From Prosopocoilus inquinatus (lineage: Eukaryota > Arthropoda > Insecta > Coleoptera > Lucanidae): 64,000 nucleotides of DNA. The stretch spans positions 21,229,001-21,293,000 of the forward strand of contig CM069877.1 in assembly GCA_036172665.1 (NCBI GenBank). Reading direction: 5' to 3'. The notes beneath the pieces are model-generated. The model saw nothing but the letters and a program-made list of their open reading frames with translations. It did no database searches and was not told the DNA's origin. The first letter of the stretch is position 1. Each line of letters starts with the position of its first letter. This document shows positions 11,449-25,990 of this stretch, in pieces. Made by a program: the position numbers and the translations under genes.

Positions 11449-14400
11449 TCTCACATTAGAGTTACTGGAGTCCATCGAAACGTCAAATAATATGATAGAT
11501 GAGTAAGGATCGATTAGATACATCACAGGAACAACGCTAATACGTGTTATTTCATTTAAAACTATTTCCAGCTTCAGCTGCCTCCGAGAACTTCGTATCT
11601 CACATCAAAGTTACTGGCGTCCATCAAAACGCCAAATAACATGATAGATGCGTAATGATCGATTAGATACATCACAGGAACAACGCTAATACGTGTTGTT
11701 ACGTTTAAAACTATTTCCAGCTCCTGCTGCGTCCAAAAACTTCTTTTCTCACATTAGAGTTACTAGAGTCCATCGAAACGCCAAATAACATAATAGATAA
11801 GTAAGGATCGATTAGATACATCACAGGAACAACGCTAATACGTGTTGTTTCGTTCAAAACTATTTCCAGTTTCTGCTGCGTTCGAGAACTTTGTATCTCA
11901 CATCAGAGTTACTGGAGTCCATCCAAACGTCAAATAACATGATAGATGAGTAAGAATCGATTAGATACATCACATGAAAAACGCTAATACGTGTTGCTTC
12001 GTTTAAAACTATTTCCAGCTCCTGCAGCGTCCAAAAACTTCGTATGTCACATCAGAGTAACTAGAGTCCATCGAAACGCCAAATAACATGATAGATGAGT
12101 AAGGATCGATTAGATGCATCACAGGAACAACGCTAATGCGTATTGTTTCGTTTAAAACTATTTCCAGCTTCTGCTTCGTCCGAAAATTTCGTATCTCACA
12201 TCAGAGTTACTGGAGTCCATCGAAACGTCAAATAACATGATAGATGAGTAAGGATCGATTAGATACATCATAGGAACAACGCTAATACGTGTTATTTCAT
12301 TTAAAACTCTTTCCAGCTTCAGCTGCGTCCGAGAACTTCGTATCTCACATCAGAGTAACTAGAGTTCATCGAAACGCCAAATAACATGATAGATAAATAA
12401 GGATCGATTAGATGCATCACAGGAACAACGCTAATACGTGTTGTTTCGTTTAAAACTATTTCCAGCTTCTGCTGCGTCCGAAAATTTTGTATCTCACATC
12501 AGAGTTACTGGAGTCCATCGAAACGTCAAATAATATGATAGATGAGTAAGGATCGATTAGATACATCACAGGAACAACGCTAATACGTGTTATTTCATTT
12601 AAAACTATTTCCAGCTTCAGCTGCCTCCGAGAACTTCGTATCTCACATCAAAGTTACTGGCGTCCATCAAAACGCCAAATAACATGATAGATGCGTAATG
12701 ATCGATTAGATACATCACAGGAACAACGCTTATACGTGTTGTTACGTTTAAAACTATTTCCAGCTCCTGCTGCGTCCAAAAACTTCTTTTCTCACATTAG
12801 AGTTACTAGAGTCCATCGAAACGCCAAATAACATAATAGATAAGTAAGGATCGATTAGATACATCACAGGAACAACGCTAATGCGTGTTGTTTCGTTTAA
12901 AACTAATTCTAGCTTCAGCTGCGTCCGAGAACTTCGTATCTCACATCAGAGTTACTGGAGTCCATCCAAACGTCAAATAACATGATAGATGAGTAAGGAT
13001 CGATTAGATACATCACAGGAACAACGCTAATACGTGTTGTTTCGTTTAAAACTATTTCCAGCTCCTGCTGCGTCCAAAAACTTCTTTTCTCACATTAGAG
13101 TTACTAGAGTCCATCGAAACGTCAAATAACATGATAGATGAGTGAGGATCGATTAGATACATCACAGGAACAACGCTAATACGTGTTGTTTCGTTCAAAA
13201 CTATTTCCAGCTTCTGCTGCGTTCGAAAACTTCGTATCTCACATCAGGGTTACTAGAGTCCATCGAAACGTCAAGTAACATGATAGATGAGTGAGGATCG
13301 ATTAGATACATCACAGGAACAACGCTAATGCGTGTTGTTTCGTTTAAAACTATTTCCAGCTCCTGCTGCGTCCAAAAACTTCTTTTCTCACATCAGAGTT
13401 ACTAGAGTCCATCGAAACGTCAAATAACATGATAGATGAGTAAGGATCGATTAGATACATCACAGGAACAACGCTAATACGTGTTATTTCATTTAAAACT
13501 ATTTCCAGCTTCAGCTGCGTCCGAGAACTTCGTATCTCACATCAAAGTTACTGGAGTCCATCGAAACGCCAAATAACATAGTAGATAAGTAAGGATCGAT
13601 TAGATACATCACAGGAACAACGCTAATACGTGTTATTTCGTTTAAAACTATTTCCAGCTCCTGCTGCGTAAAAAACTTCGTATCTCACATCAGAGTTACT
13701 AGAGTCCATCGAAACGTCAAATAACATGACAGATGAGTAAGGATCGATTAGATACATCACAGGAACAACGCTAATGCGTGTTGTTTCGTTTAAAAGTATT
13801 TCCAGCTCCTGCTGCGTCCGAAAATTTCTTTTCTCACATCAGAGTTACTAGAGTCCGTCGAAACGTCAAATAACATGACAGATGAGTAAGGATCGATTAG
13901 ATACAACACAGGAACAACGCTAATGCGTGATGTTTCATTTAAAACTATTTCCAGCTTCTGCTGCGTCCGAGAACTTCGTATCTCACATCAGAGTAACTAG
14001 AGTCCATCGAAACGCCAACTAACATGAAAGATGAGTGAGGATCGATTAGATACATCACAGGAACAACGCTAACACGTGTTGTTTCGTTCAAAACTATTTC
14101 CAGCTTCTGCTGCGTCCGAGAACTTCGTATCTCACATCAGAGTAACTAGAGTCAATCGAAACGCCAAATAACATGAAAGATGAGTGAGGATCGATTAGAT
14201 ACATCACAGGAACAACGCTAACACGTGTTGTTTCGTTCAAAACTATTTCCAGCTTCTGCTGCGTCCGAAAATTTCGTATCTCACATTAGAGTTACTGGAG
14301 TCCATCGAAACGTCAAATAACATGATAGATGAGTAAGGATCGAGTAGATACATCACAGGAACAACGCTAATACGTGTTGTTTCGTTTAAAACTATTTCCA

Positions 14401-17257
14401 GCTCCTGCTGCGTCCAAAAACTTCGTATCTCACATCAGAGTTACTAGAGTCCATCGAAACGTCAAATAACATGATAGATCAATAAGGATCGATTAGATAC
14501 ATCACAGGAACAACGCTAATGCGTGTTGTTTCATTTAAAACTATTTCCAGCTTCTGCTGCGTCCGAGAACTTCGTATCTCACATCAGAGTAACTAGAGTC
14601 CATCGAAACGCCAAATAACATAGTAGATAAGTAAATATCGATTAGATACATCACAGGAACAACGCTAATACGTGTTGTTTCGTTTAAAACTATTTCCAGC
14701 TTCCGCTGCGTCCAAAAACTTCGTATCTCACATCAAAGTTACTGGCTTATATCGAAACGCCAAATAACATGATAGATGAGTAAGGATCGATTAGATACAT
14801 CACAGGAACAACGCTAATACGTGTTGTTTCGTTTAAAACTATTTCCAGCTTCTGCTGCGTCCGAAAATTTCGTATCTCACATTAGAGTTACTGGAGTCCA
14901 TCGAAACGTCAAATAACATGATAGATGAGTAAGGATCGATTAGATACATCACAGGAACAACGCTAATTAGTGTTGTTTCGTTTAAAACTATTTCCAGCTT
15001 CCGCTGCGTCCAAAAACTTCGTATCTCACATCAAAGTTACTGGCGTATATCGAAACGCCAAATAACATGATAGATGAGTAAGGATCGATTAGATACATCA
15101 CAGGAACAACGCTAATACGTGTTGTTTCGTTTAAAACTATTTCCAGCTCCTGCTGCGTAAAAAACTTCGTATCTCATATCAGAGTTACTAGAGTCCATCG
15201 GAACGTCAAATAACATGATAGATGAGTAAGAATCGATTAGATACATCACAGGAACAACGCTAATGCGTGTTGTTTCGTTTAAAACTATTTCCAGCTTCTG
15301 CTTCCTCCGAAAATTTCGTATCTCACATTAGAGTTACTGGAGTCCATCGAAACGTCAAATAACATGATAGATGAGTAAGGATCTATTAGATACATCACAG
15401 GAACAACGCTAATACGTGTTATTTCATTTAAAACTATTTCCAGCTTCAGCTGCGTCCGAGAACTTCGTATCTCACATCAAAGTGACTGGAGTCCATCGAA
15501 ACGCCAAATAACATAGTAGATAAGTAAGGATCGATTAGATACATCACAGGAACAACGCTAATGCGTGTTGTTTCGTTTAAAACTAATTCTAGCTTCAGCT
15601 GCGTCCGAGAACTTCGTATCTCACATCAGAGTTACTGGAGTCCATCCAAACGTCAAATAACATGATAGATGAGTAAGGATCGATTAGATACATCACAGGA
15701 ACAACGCTAATGCGTGCTGTTTCATTTAAAACTATTTCCAGCTCCTGCTGCGTCCAAAAACTTCTTTTCTCACATTAGAGTTACTAGAGCCCATCGAAAC
15801 GTCAAATAACATGATAGATGAGTGAGGATCGATTAGATACATCACAGGAACAACGCTAATACGTGTTGTTTCGTTCAAAACTATTTCCAGCTTCTGCTGC
15901 GTCCGAAAACTTCGTATCTCACATCAGGGTTACTAGAGTCCATCAAAACGTCAAATAACATGATAGATGAGTGAGGATCGACTAGATACATCACAGGAAC
16001 AACGCTAATGCGTGTTGTTTCGTTTAAAACTATTTCCAGCTTCTGCTGCGTCCGAGAACTTCGTATCTCACATCAGAGTAACTAGAGTCCATCGAAACGC
16101 CAAATAACATAGTAGATAAGTAAGGATCGATTAGATACATCACAGGAACAACGCTAATGCGTGTTGTTTCGTTTAAAACTAATTCTAGCTTCAGCTGCGT
16201 CCGAGAACTTCGTATCTCACATCAGAGTTACTGGAGTCCATCCAAACGTCAAATAACATGATAGATGAGTAAGGATCGATTAGATACATCACAGGAACAA
16301 CGCTAATACGTGTTGTTTCGTTTAAAACTATTTCCAGCTCCTGCTGCGTCCAAAAACTTCGTATGACACATCAGAGTAACTAGAGTCCATCGAAACGCCA
16401 AATAACATGATAGATGAGTAAGGATCGATTAGATACATCACAGGAACAACGCTAATGCGTGTTGTTTCGTTTAAAACTATTTCCAGCTTCTGCTGCGTCC
16501 GAAAATTTCGTATCTCACATTAGAGTTACTGGAGTCCATCGAAACGTCAAATAACATGATAGATGAGTAAGGATCGATTAGATACATCACAGGAACAACG
16601 CTAATACGTGTTGTTTCGTTTAAAACTATTTCCAGCTCCTGCTGCGTCCAAAAACTTCTTTTCTCACATTAGAGTTGCTAGAGTCCATCGAAACGCCAAA
16701 TAACATAGTAGATAAGTAAGGATCGATTAGATACATCACAGGAACAACGCTAATACGTGTTGTTTCGTTTAAAACTATTTCCAGCTCCTGCTGCGTCCAA
16801 AAACTTCTTTTCTCACATTAGAGTTACTAGAGTCCATCGAAACGCCAAATAACATAGTAGATAAGTAAGGATCGATTAGATACATCACAGGAACAACGCT
16901 AATACGTGTTGTTTCGTTTAAAACTATTTCCAGCTCCTGCTGCGTCCAAAAACTTCGTATGTCACATCAGAGTAACTAGAGTACATCGAAACGCCAAATA
17001 ACATGATAGATGAGTAAGGATCGATTAGATACATCACAGGAACAACGCTAACACGTGTTGTTTCGTTCAAAACTATTTCCAGCTTCTGCTGCGTCCGAAA
17101 ACATTGTATCTCACATCAGAGTTTCCGGAGTCCATCCAAACGTCAAATAACATGATAGATGAGTAAGGATCGAGTAGATACATCACAGGAACAACGCTAA
17201 TACGTGTTGTTTCGTTTAAAACTATTTCCAGCTCCTGCTGCGTCCAAAAACTTCGTA
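11449..17257 (+). repeat. Copy B of the 5.81-kb tandem duplication
   Basis: Directly abuts copy A in the same orientation. It lacks the unit that copy A carries at about 6,290-6,453, leaving a chimeric monomer at about 12,068-12,216. It retains a unit at about 15,483-15,632 that copy A lost near 9,800. The rest of the two copies matches almost base for base on reading. At its right end (about 17,265) it passes into the gatagatcaata type, as does the stretch at 3,420-3,470, instead of repeating copy A's start. Confidence 0.85.
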
Positions 17258-17500
17258 TCTCACATCAGAGTTACTAGAGTCCATCGAAACGTCAAATAAC
17301 ATGATAGATCAATAAGGATCGATTAGATACATCACAGGAACAACGCTAATGCGTGTTGTTTCATTTAAAACTATTTCCAGCTTCTGCTGCGTCCGAGAAC
17401 TTCGTATCTCACATCAGAGTAACTAGAGTCCATCGAAACGCCAAATAACATAGTAGATAAGTAAATATCGATTAGATACATCACAGGAATAACGCCAATA

Positions 17501-20500
17501 CGTGTTGTTTCGTTCAAAACTATTTCCAGCTTCTGCTGCGTCCGAAAACTTCGTATCTCACATCAGAGTTACTAGAGTCCATCGAAACGTCAAATAACAT
17601 GATAGATGAGTGAGGATCGATTAGATACATCACAGGAACAACGCTAATGCGTGTTGTTTCGTTTAAAACTATTTCCAGCTCCTGCTGCGTCCAAAAACTT
17701 CTTTTCTCACATCAGAGTTACTAGAGTCCATCGAAACGTCAAATAACATGATAAATGAGTAAGGATCGATTAGATACATCACAGGAACAACGCTAATACG
17801 TGTTATTTCATTTAAAAATATTTCCAGCTTCAGCTGCGTCCGAGAACTTCGTATCTCACATCAAAGTTACTGGAGTCCATCGAAACGCCAAATAACATAG
17901 TAGATAAGTAAGGATCGATTAGATACATCACAGGAACAACGCTAATACGTGTTATTTCGTTTAAAACTATTTCCAGCTCCTGCTGCGTCCAAAAACTTCG
18001 TATGTCACATCAGAGTAACTAGAGTCCATCGAAACGCCAAATAACATGATAGATGAGTAAGGATCGATTAGATACATCACAGGAACAACGCTAATGCGTG
18101 TTGTTTCGTTTAAAACTATTTCCAGCTTCTGCTGCGTCCGAGAACTTCGTATCTCACATCAAAGTTACTGGCGTTCATCGAAACGCCAAATAACATGATA
18201 GATTAGTAAGGATCGATTAGATACATCACAGGAACATCGCTAATGCGTGTTGTTTCATTTAAAACTATTTCCAGCTCCTGCTGCGTCCAAAAACTTCTTT
18301 TCTCACATTAGAGTTACTAGAGTCCATCGAAACATCAAATAATATGATAGATGAGTAAGGATCGATTAGATACATCACAGGAACAACGCTAATACGTGTT
18401 ATTTCATTTAAAACTATTTCCAGCTTCAGCTGCCTCCGAGAACTTCGTATCTCACATCAAAGTTACTGGCGTCCATCGAAACGCCAAATAACATGATAGA
18501 TGCGTAATGATCGATTAGATACATCACAGGAACAACGCTAATACGTGTTGTTACGTTTAAAACTATTTCCAGCTCCTGCTGCGTCCAAAAACTTCTTTTC
18601 TCACATTAGAGTTACTAGAGTCCATCGAAACGTCAAATAACATGATAGATGAGTGAGGATCGATTAGATACATCACAGGAACAACGCTAATACGTGTTGT
18701 TTCGTTCAAAACTATTTCCAGCTTCTGCTGCGTCCGAAAACTTCGTATCTCACATCAGGGTTACTAGAGTCCATCGAAACGTCAAATAACATGATAGATG
18801 AGTGAGGATCGATTAGATACATCACAGGAACAACGCTAATGCGTGTTGTTTCGTTTAAAACTATTTCCAGCTCCTGCTGCGTCCAAAAACTTCTTTTCTC
18901 ACATCAGAGTTACTAGAGTCCATCGAAACGTCAAATAACATGATAGATGAGTAAGAATCGATTAGATACATCACAGGAACAACGCTAATACGTGTTATTT
19001 CATTTAAAACTATTTCCAGCTTCAGCTGCGTCCGAGAACTTCGTATCTCACATCAAAGTTACTGGAGTCCATCGAAACGCCAAATAACATAGTAGATAAG
19101 TAAGGATCGATTAGATACATCACAGGAACAACGCTAATACGTGTTATTTCGTTTAAAACTATTTCCAGCTCCTGCTGCGTCCAAAAACTTCGTATGTCAC
19201 ATCAGAGTAACTAGAGTCCATCGAAACGCCAAATAACATGATAGATGAGTAAGGATCGATTAGATACATCACAGGAACAACGCTAATGCGTGTTGTTTCA
19301 TTTAAAACTATTTCCAGCTTCTGCTGCGTCCGAAAATTTCGTATCTCACATCAGAGTAACTAGAGTCCATCGAAACGCCAAATAACATGATAGATGAGTA
19401 AGGATCGATTAGATACATCACAGGAACAACGCTAATGCGTGTTGTTTCGTTTAAAACTATTTCCAGCTTCTGCTGCGTCCGAAAATTTCGTATCTCACAT
19501 TAGAGTTACTGGAGTCCATCGAAACGTCAAATAACATGATAGATGAGTAAGGATCGATTAGATACATCACAGGAACAACGCTAATACGTGTTGTTTCGTT
19601 TAAAACTATTTCCAGCTCCTGCTGCGTCCAAAAACTTCTTTTCTCACATTAGAGTTACTAGAGTCCATCGAAACGCCAAATAACATAGTAGATAAGTAAG
19701 GATCGATTAGATACATCACAGGAACAACGCTAATACGTGTTGTTTCGTTTAAAACTATTTCCAGCTCCTGCTGCGTCCAAAAACTTCTTTTCTCACATTA
19801 GAGTTACTAGAGTCCATCGAAACGCCAAATAACATAGTAGATAAGTAAGGATCGATTAGATACATCACAGGAACAACGCTAATACGTGTTGTTTCGTTTA
19901 AAACTATTTCCAGCTCCTGCTGCGTCCAAAAACTTCGTATGTCACATCAGAGTAACTAGAGTACATCGAAACGCCAAATAACATGATAGATGAGTAAGGA
20001 TCGATTAGATACATCACAGGAACAACGCTAACACGTGTTGTTTCGTTCAAAACTATTTCCAGCTTCTGCTGCGTCCGAAAACATTGTATCTCACATCAGA
20101 GTTTCCGGAGTCCATCCAAACGTCAAATAACATGATAGATGAGTAAGGATCGAGTAGATACATCACAGGAACAACGCTAATACGTGTTGTTTCGTTTAAA
20201 ACTATTTCCAGCTTCAGCTGCGTCCGAGAACTTCGTATCTCACATCAAAGTTACTGGAGTCCATCGAAACGTCAAATAACATGATAGATCAATAAGGATC
20301 GATTAGATACATCACAGGAACAACGCTAATGCGTGTTGTTTCATTTAAAACTATTTCCAGCTTCTGCTGCGTCCGAGAACTTCGTATCTCACATCAGAGT
20401 AACTAGAGTCCATCGAAACGCCAAATAACATAGTAGATAAGTAAGGATCGATTAGATACATCACAGGAACAACGCTAATACGTGTTATTTCGTTTAAAAC

Positions 20501-23500
20501 TATTTCCAGCTCCTGCTGCGTCCAAAAACTTCGTATGTCACATCAGAGTAACTAGAGTCCATCGAAACGCCAAATAACATGATAGATGAGTAAGGATCGA
20601 TTAGATACATCACAGGAACAACGCTAATGCGTGTTGTTTCATTTAAAACTATTTCCAGCTTCTGCTGCGTCCGAAAATTTCGTATCTCACATTAGAGTTA
20701 CTGGAGTCCATCGAAACGTCAAATAACATGATAGATGAGTAAGGATCGATTAGATACATCACAGGAACAACGCTAATACGTGTTGTTTCGATTAAAACTA
20801 TTTCCAGCTCCTGCTGCGTCCAAAAACTTCTTTTCTCACATTAGAGTTACTAGAGTCCATCGAAACGCCAAATAACATAGTAGATAAGTAAGGATCGATT
20901 AGATACATCACAGGAACAACGCTAATACGTGTTGTTTCGTTTAAAACTATTTCCAGCTCCTGCTGCGTCCAAAAACTTCTTTTCTCACATTAGAGTTACT
21001 AGAGTCCATCGAAACGCCAAATAACATAGTAGATAAGTAAGGATCGATTAGATACATCACAGGAACAACGCTAATACGTGTTGTTTCGTTTAAAACTATT
21101 TCCAGCTCCTGCTGCGTCCAAAAACTTCGTATGTCACATCAGAGTAACTAGAGTACATCGAAACGCCAAATAACATGATAGATGAGTAAGGATCGATTAG
21201 ATACATCACAGGAACAACGCTAACACGTGTTGTTTCGTTCAAAACTATTTCCAGCTTCTGCTGCGTCCGAAAACATTGTATCTCACATCAGAGTTTCCGG
21301 AGTCCATCCAAACGTCAAATAACATGATAGATGAGTAAGGATCGATTAGATACATCACAGGAACAACGCTATTGCGTGTTGTTTCGTTTAAAACTATTTC
21401 CAGCTTCCGCTGCGTCCAAAAACTTCGTATCTCACATCAAAGTTACTGGCGTATATCGAAACGCCAAATAACATGATAGATGAGTAAGGATCGATTAGAT
21501 ACATCACAGGAACAACGCTAATGCGTGTTGTTTCGTTTAAAACTATTTCCAGCTCCTGCTGCGTCCAAAAACTTCTTTTCTCAGATCAGAGTTACTAGAG
21601 TCCATCGAAACGTCAAATAACATGATAGATGAGTGAGGATCGATTAGATACATCACAGGAACAACGCTAATACGTGTTGTTTCGTTTAAAACTATTTCCA
21701 GCTCCTGCTGCGTAAAAAACTTCTTTTCTCACATCAGAGTTACTAGAGTCCATCGAAACGTCAAATAACATGATAGATGAGTAAGAATCGATTAGATACA
21801 TCACAGGAACAACGCTAATACGTGTTATTTCATTTAAAACTATTTCCAGCTTCAGCTGCGTCCGAGAACTTCGTATCTCACATCAAAGTTACTGGAGTCC
21901 ATCGAAACGCCAAATAACATAGTAGATAAGTAAGGATCGATTAGATACATCACAGGAACAACGCTAATACGTGTTATTTCGTTTAAAACTATTTCCAGCT
22001 CCTGCTGCGTCCAAAAACTTCGTATGTCACATCAGAGTAACTAGAGTCCATCGAAACGCCAAATAACATGATAGATGAGTAAGGATCGATTAGATACATC
22101 ACAGGAACAACGCTAATGCGTGTTGTTTCATTTAAAACTATTTCCAGCTTCTGCTGCGTCCGAAAATTTCGTATCTCACATTAGAGTTACTGGAGTCCAT
22201 CGAAACGTCAAATAACATGATAGATGAGTAAGGATCGATTAGATACATCACAGGAACAACGCTAATACGTGTTGTTTCGATTAAAACTATTTCCAGCTCC
22301 TGCTGCGTCCAAAAACTTCTTTTCTCACATTAGAGTTACTAGAGTCCATCGAAACGCCAAATAACATAGTAGATAAGTAAGGATCGATTAGATACATCAC
22401 AGGAACAACGCTAATACGTGTTGTTTCGTTTAAAACTATTTCCAGCTCCTGCTGCGTCCAAAAACTTCTTTTCTCACATTAGAGTTACTAGAGTCCATCG
22501 AAACGCCAAATAACATAGTAGATAAGTAAGGATCGATTAGATACATCACAGGAACAACGCTAATACGTGTTGTTTCGTTTAAAACTATTTCCAGCTCCTG
22601 CTGCGTCCAAAAACTTCGTATGTCACATCAGAGTAACTAGAGTACATCGAAACGCCAAATAACATGATAGATGAGTAAGGATCGATTAGATACATCACAG
22701 GAACAACGCTAACACGTGTTGTTTCGTTCAAAACTATTTCCAGCTTCTGCTGCGTCCGAAAACATTGTATCTCACATCAGAGTTTCCGGAGTCCATCCAA
22801 ACGTCAAATAACATGATAGATGAGTAAGGATCGATTAGATACATCACAGGAACAACGCTATTGCGTGTTGTTTCGTTTAAAACTATTTCCAGCTTCCGCT
22901 GCGTCCAAAAACTTCGTATCTCACATCAAAGTTACTGGCGTATATCGAAACGCCAAATAACATGATAGATGAGTAAGGATCGATTAGATACATCACAGGA
23001 ACAACGCTAATGCGTGTTGTTTCGTTTAAAACTATTTCCAGCTCCTGCTGCGTCCAAAAACTTCTTTTCTCAGATCAGAGTTACTAGAGTCCATCGAAAC
23101 GTCAAATAACATGATAGATGAGTGAGGATCGATTAGATACATCACAGGAACAACGCTAATACGTGTTGTTTCGTTTAAAACTATTTCCAGCTCCTGCTGC
23201 GTAAAAAACTTCTTTTCTCACATCAGAGTTACTAGAGTCCATCGAAACGTCAAATAACATGATAGATGAGTAAGAATCGATTAGATACATCACAGGAACA
23301 ACGCTAATACGTGTTATTTCATTTAAAACTATTTCCAGCTTCAGCTGCGTCCGAGAACTTCGTATCTCACATCAAAGTTACTGGAGTCCATCGAAACGCC
23401 AAATAACATAGTAGATAAGTAAGGATCGATTAGATACATCACAGGAACAACGCTAATACGTGTTATTTCGTTTAAAACTATTTCCAGCTCCTGCTGCGTC

Positions 23501-25870
23501 CAAAAACTTCGTATGTCACATCAGAGTAACTAGAGTCCATCGAAACGCCAAATAACATGATAGATGAGTAAGGATCGATTAGATACATCACAGGAACAAC
23601 GCTAATGCGTGTTGTTTCATTTAAAACTATTTCCAGCTTCTGCTGCGTCCGAAAATTTCGTATCTCACATTAGAGTTACTGGAGTCCATCGAAACGTCAA
23701 ATAACATGATAGATGAGTAAGGATCGATTAGATACATCACAGGAACAACGCTAATACGTGTTGTTTCGATTAAAACTATTTCCAGCTCCTGCTGCGTCCA
23801 AAAACTTCTTTTCTCACATTAGAGTTACTAGAGTCCATCGAAACGCCAAATAACATAGTAGATAAGTAAGGATCGATTAGATACATCACAGGAACAACGC
23901 TAATACGTGTTGTTTCGTTTAAAACTATTTCCAGCTCCTGCTGCGTCCAAAAACTTCTTTTCTCACATTAGAGTTACTAGAGTCCATCGAAACGCCAAAT
24001 AACATAGTAGATAAGTAAGGATCGATTAGATACATCACAGGAACAACGCTAATACGTGTTGTTTCGTTTAAAACTATTTCCAGCTCCTGCTGCGTCCAAA
24101 AACTTCGTATGTCACATCAGAGTAACTAGAGTACATCGAAACGCCAAATAACATGATAGATGAGTAAGGATCGATTAGATACATCACAGGAACAACGCTA
24201 ACACGTGTTGTTTCGTTCAAAACTATTTCCAGCTTCTGCTGCGTCCGAAAACATTGTATCTCACATCAGAGTTTCCGGAGTCCATCCAAACGTCAAATAA
24301 CATGATAGATGAGTAAGGATCGATTAGATACATCACAGGAACAACGCTAATGCGTGTTGTTTCGTTTAAAACTATTTCCAGCTTCCGCTGCGTCCAAAAA
24401 CTTCGTATCTCACATCAAAGTTACTGGCGTATATCGAAACGCCAAATAACATGATAGATGAGTAAGGATCGATTAGATACATCACAGGAACAACGCTAAT
24501 GCGTGTTGTTTCGTTTAAAACTATTTCCAGCTCCTGCTGCGTCCAAAAACTTCTTTTCTCAGATCAGAGTTACTAGAGTCCATCGAAACGTCAAATAACA
24601 TGATAGATGAGTGAGGATCGATTAGATACATCACAGGAACAACGCTAATACGTGTTGTTTCGTTTAAAACTATTTCCAGCTCCTGCTGCGTAAAAAACTT
24701 CTTTTCTCACATCAGAGTTACTAGAGTCCATCGAAACGTCAAATAACATGATAGATGAGTGAGGATCGATTAGATACATCACAGGAACAACGCTAATACG
24801 TGTTATTTCATTTAAAACTATTTCCAGCTTCAGCTGCGTCCGAGAACTTCGTATCTCACATCAAAGTTACTGGAGTCCATCGAAACGCCAAATAACATAG
24901 TAGATAAGTAAGGATCGATTAGATACATCACAGGAACAACGCTAATACGTGTTATTTCGTTTAAAACTATTTCCAGCTCCTGCTGCGTCCAAAAACTTCG
25001 TATGTCACATCAGAGTAACTAGAGTCCATCGAAACGCCAAATAACATGATAGATGAGTAAGGATCGATTAGATACATCACAGGAACAACGCTAATGCGTG
25101 TTGTTTCATTTAAAACTATTTCCAGCTTCTGCTGCGTCCGAAAATTTCGTATCTCACATTAGAGTTACTGGAGTCCATCGAAACGTCAAATAACATGATA
25201 GATGAGTAAGGATCGATTAGATACATCACAGGAACAACGCTAATACGTGTTGTTTCGATTAAAACTATTTCCAGCTCCTGCTGCGTCCAAAAACTTCTTT
25301 TCTCACATTAGAGTTACTAGAGTCCATCGAAACGCCAAATAACATAGTAGATAAGTAAGGATCGATTAGATACATCACAGGAACAACGCTAATACGTGTT
25401 GTTTCGTTTAAAACTATTTCCAGCTCCTGCTGCGTCCAAAAACTTCTTTTCTCACATTAGAGTTACTAGAGTCCATCGAAACGCCAAATAACATAGTAGA
25501 TAAGTAAGGATCGATTAGATACATCACAGGAACAACGCTAATACGTGTTGTTTCGTTTAAAACTATTTCCAGCTCCTGCTGCGTCCAAAAACTTCGTATG
25601 TCACATCAGAGTAACTAGAGTACATCGAAACGCCAAATAACATGATAGATGAGTAAGGATCGATTAGATACATCACAGGAACAACGCTAACACGTGTTGT
25701 TTCGTTCAAAACTATTTCCAGCTTCTGCTGCGTCCGAAAACATTGTATCTCACATCAGAGTTTCCGGAGTCCATCCAAACGTCAAATAACATGATAGATG
25801 AGTAAGGATCGATTAGATACATCACAGGAACAACGCTAATGCGTGTTGTTTCGTTTAAAACTATTTCCAG
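17501..25870 (+). repeat. Copy X of an 8.4-kb segmental duplication
   Basis: Rare labels recur 8,490 bp later (57 x 149 minus three one-bp deletions): ataaatgagt at 17,751 and 26,241, gattagtaag at 18,201 and 26,691, and the cattg labels at 20,082, 21,274, 22,763 and 24,252. The copies start to agree at about 17,501/25,991 and diverge at 25,870/34,360, where gctcctgct replaces gcttccgct. The copy includes a left part of mixed monomer types and, at its right end, three 10-monomer HOR units. Confidence 0.85.
21303..25769 (+). repeat. Three tandem copies of a 10-monomer HOR (1,489 bp each)
   Basis: Units at 21,303-22,791, 22,792-24,280 and 24,281-25,769. Each has the same ten monomer types in order: tccatcc/gcttccgct; tatatcg with ctcagatc; a 148-bp gtgagg unit with gcgtaaaaaac; gtaagaatc with ttatttcattt and gcttcagct; catagtag with ttatttcg; aatgcg with aaaatttcg; tttcgatt with ttctttt; catagtag with ttctttt; catagtag with gtatgtc; tacatcg with aacacg and cattg. 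The units differ at only a few bases I could see: cgctatt in units 1-2 against cgctaat in unit 3, and gtaagaatc in units 1-2 against gtgaggatc in unit 3. Confidence 0.9.
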
Positions 25871-25990
25871 CTCCTGCTGCGTCCAAAAACTTCGTATGTC
25901 ACATCAGAGTAACTAGAGTACATCGAAACGCCAAATAACATGATAGATGAGTAAGGATCGATTAGATACATCACAGGAACAACGCTAACA
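25871..25990 (+). repeat. Junction between copies X and Y
   Basis: About one monomer separates the end of copy X from the start of copy Y. It consists of gctcctgct with gtatgtc, then a tacatcg unit with aacacg and a private 'cgttcaagac' variant just inside copy Y (26,001). Both sides are normal satellite, so the join is a homologous recombination product in register, with no added bases. Confidence 0.65.
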
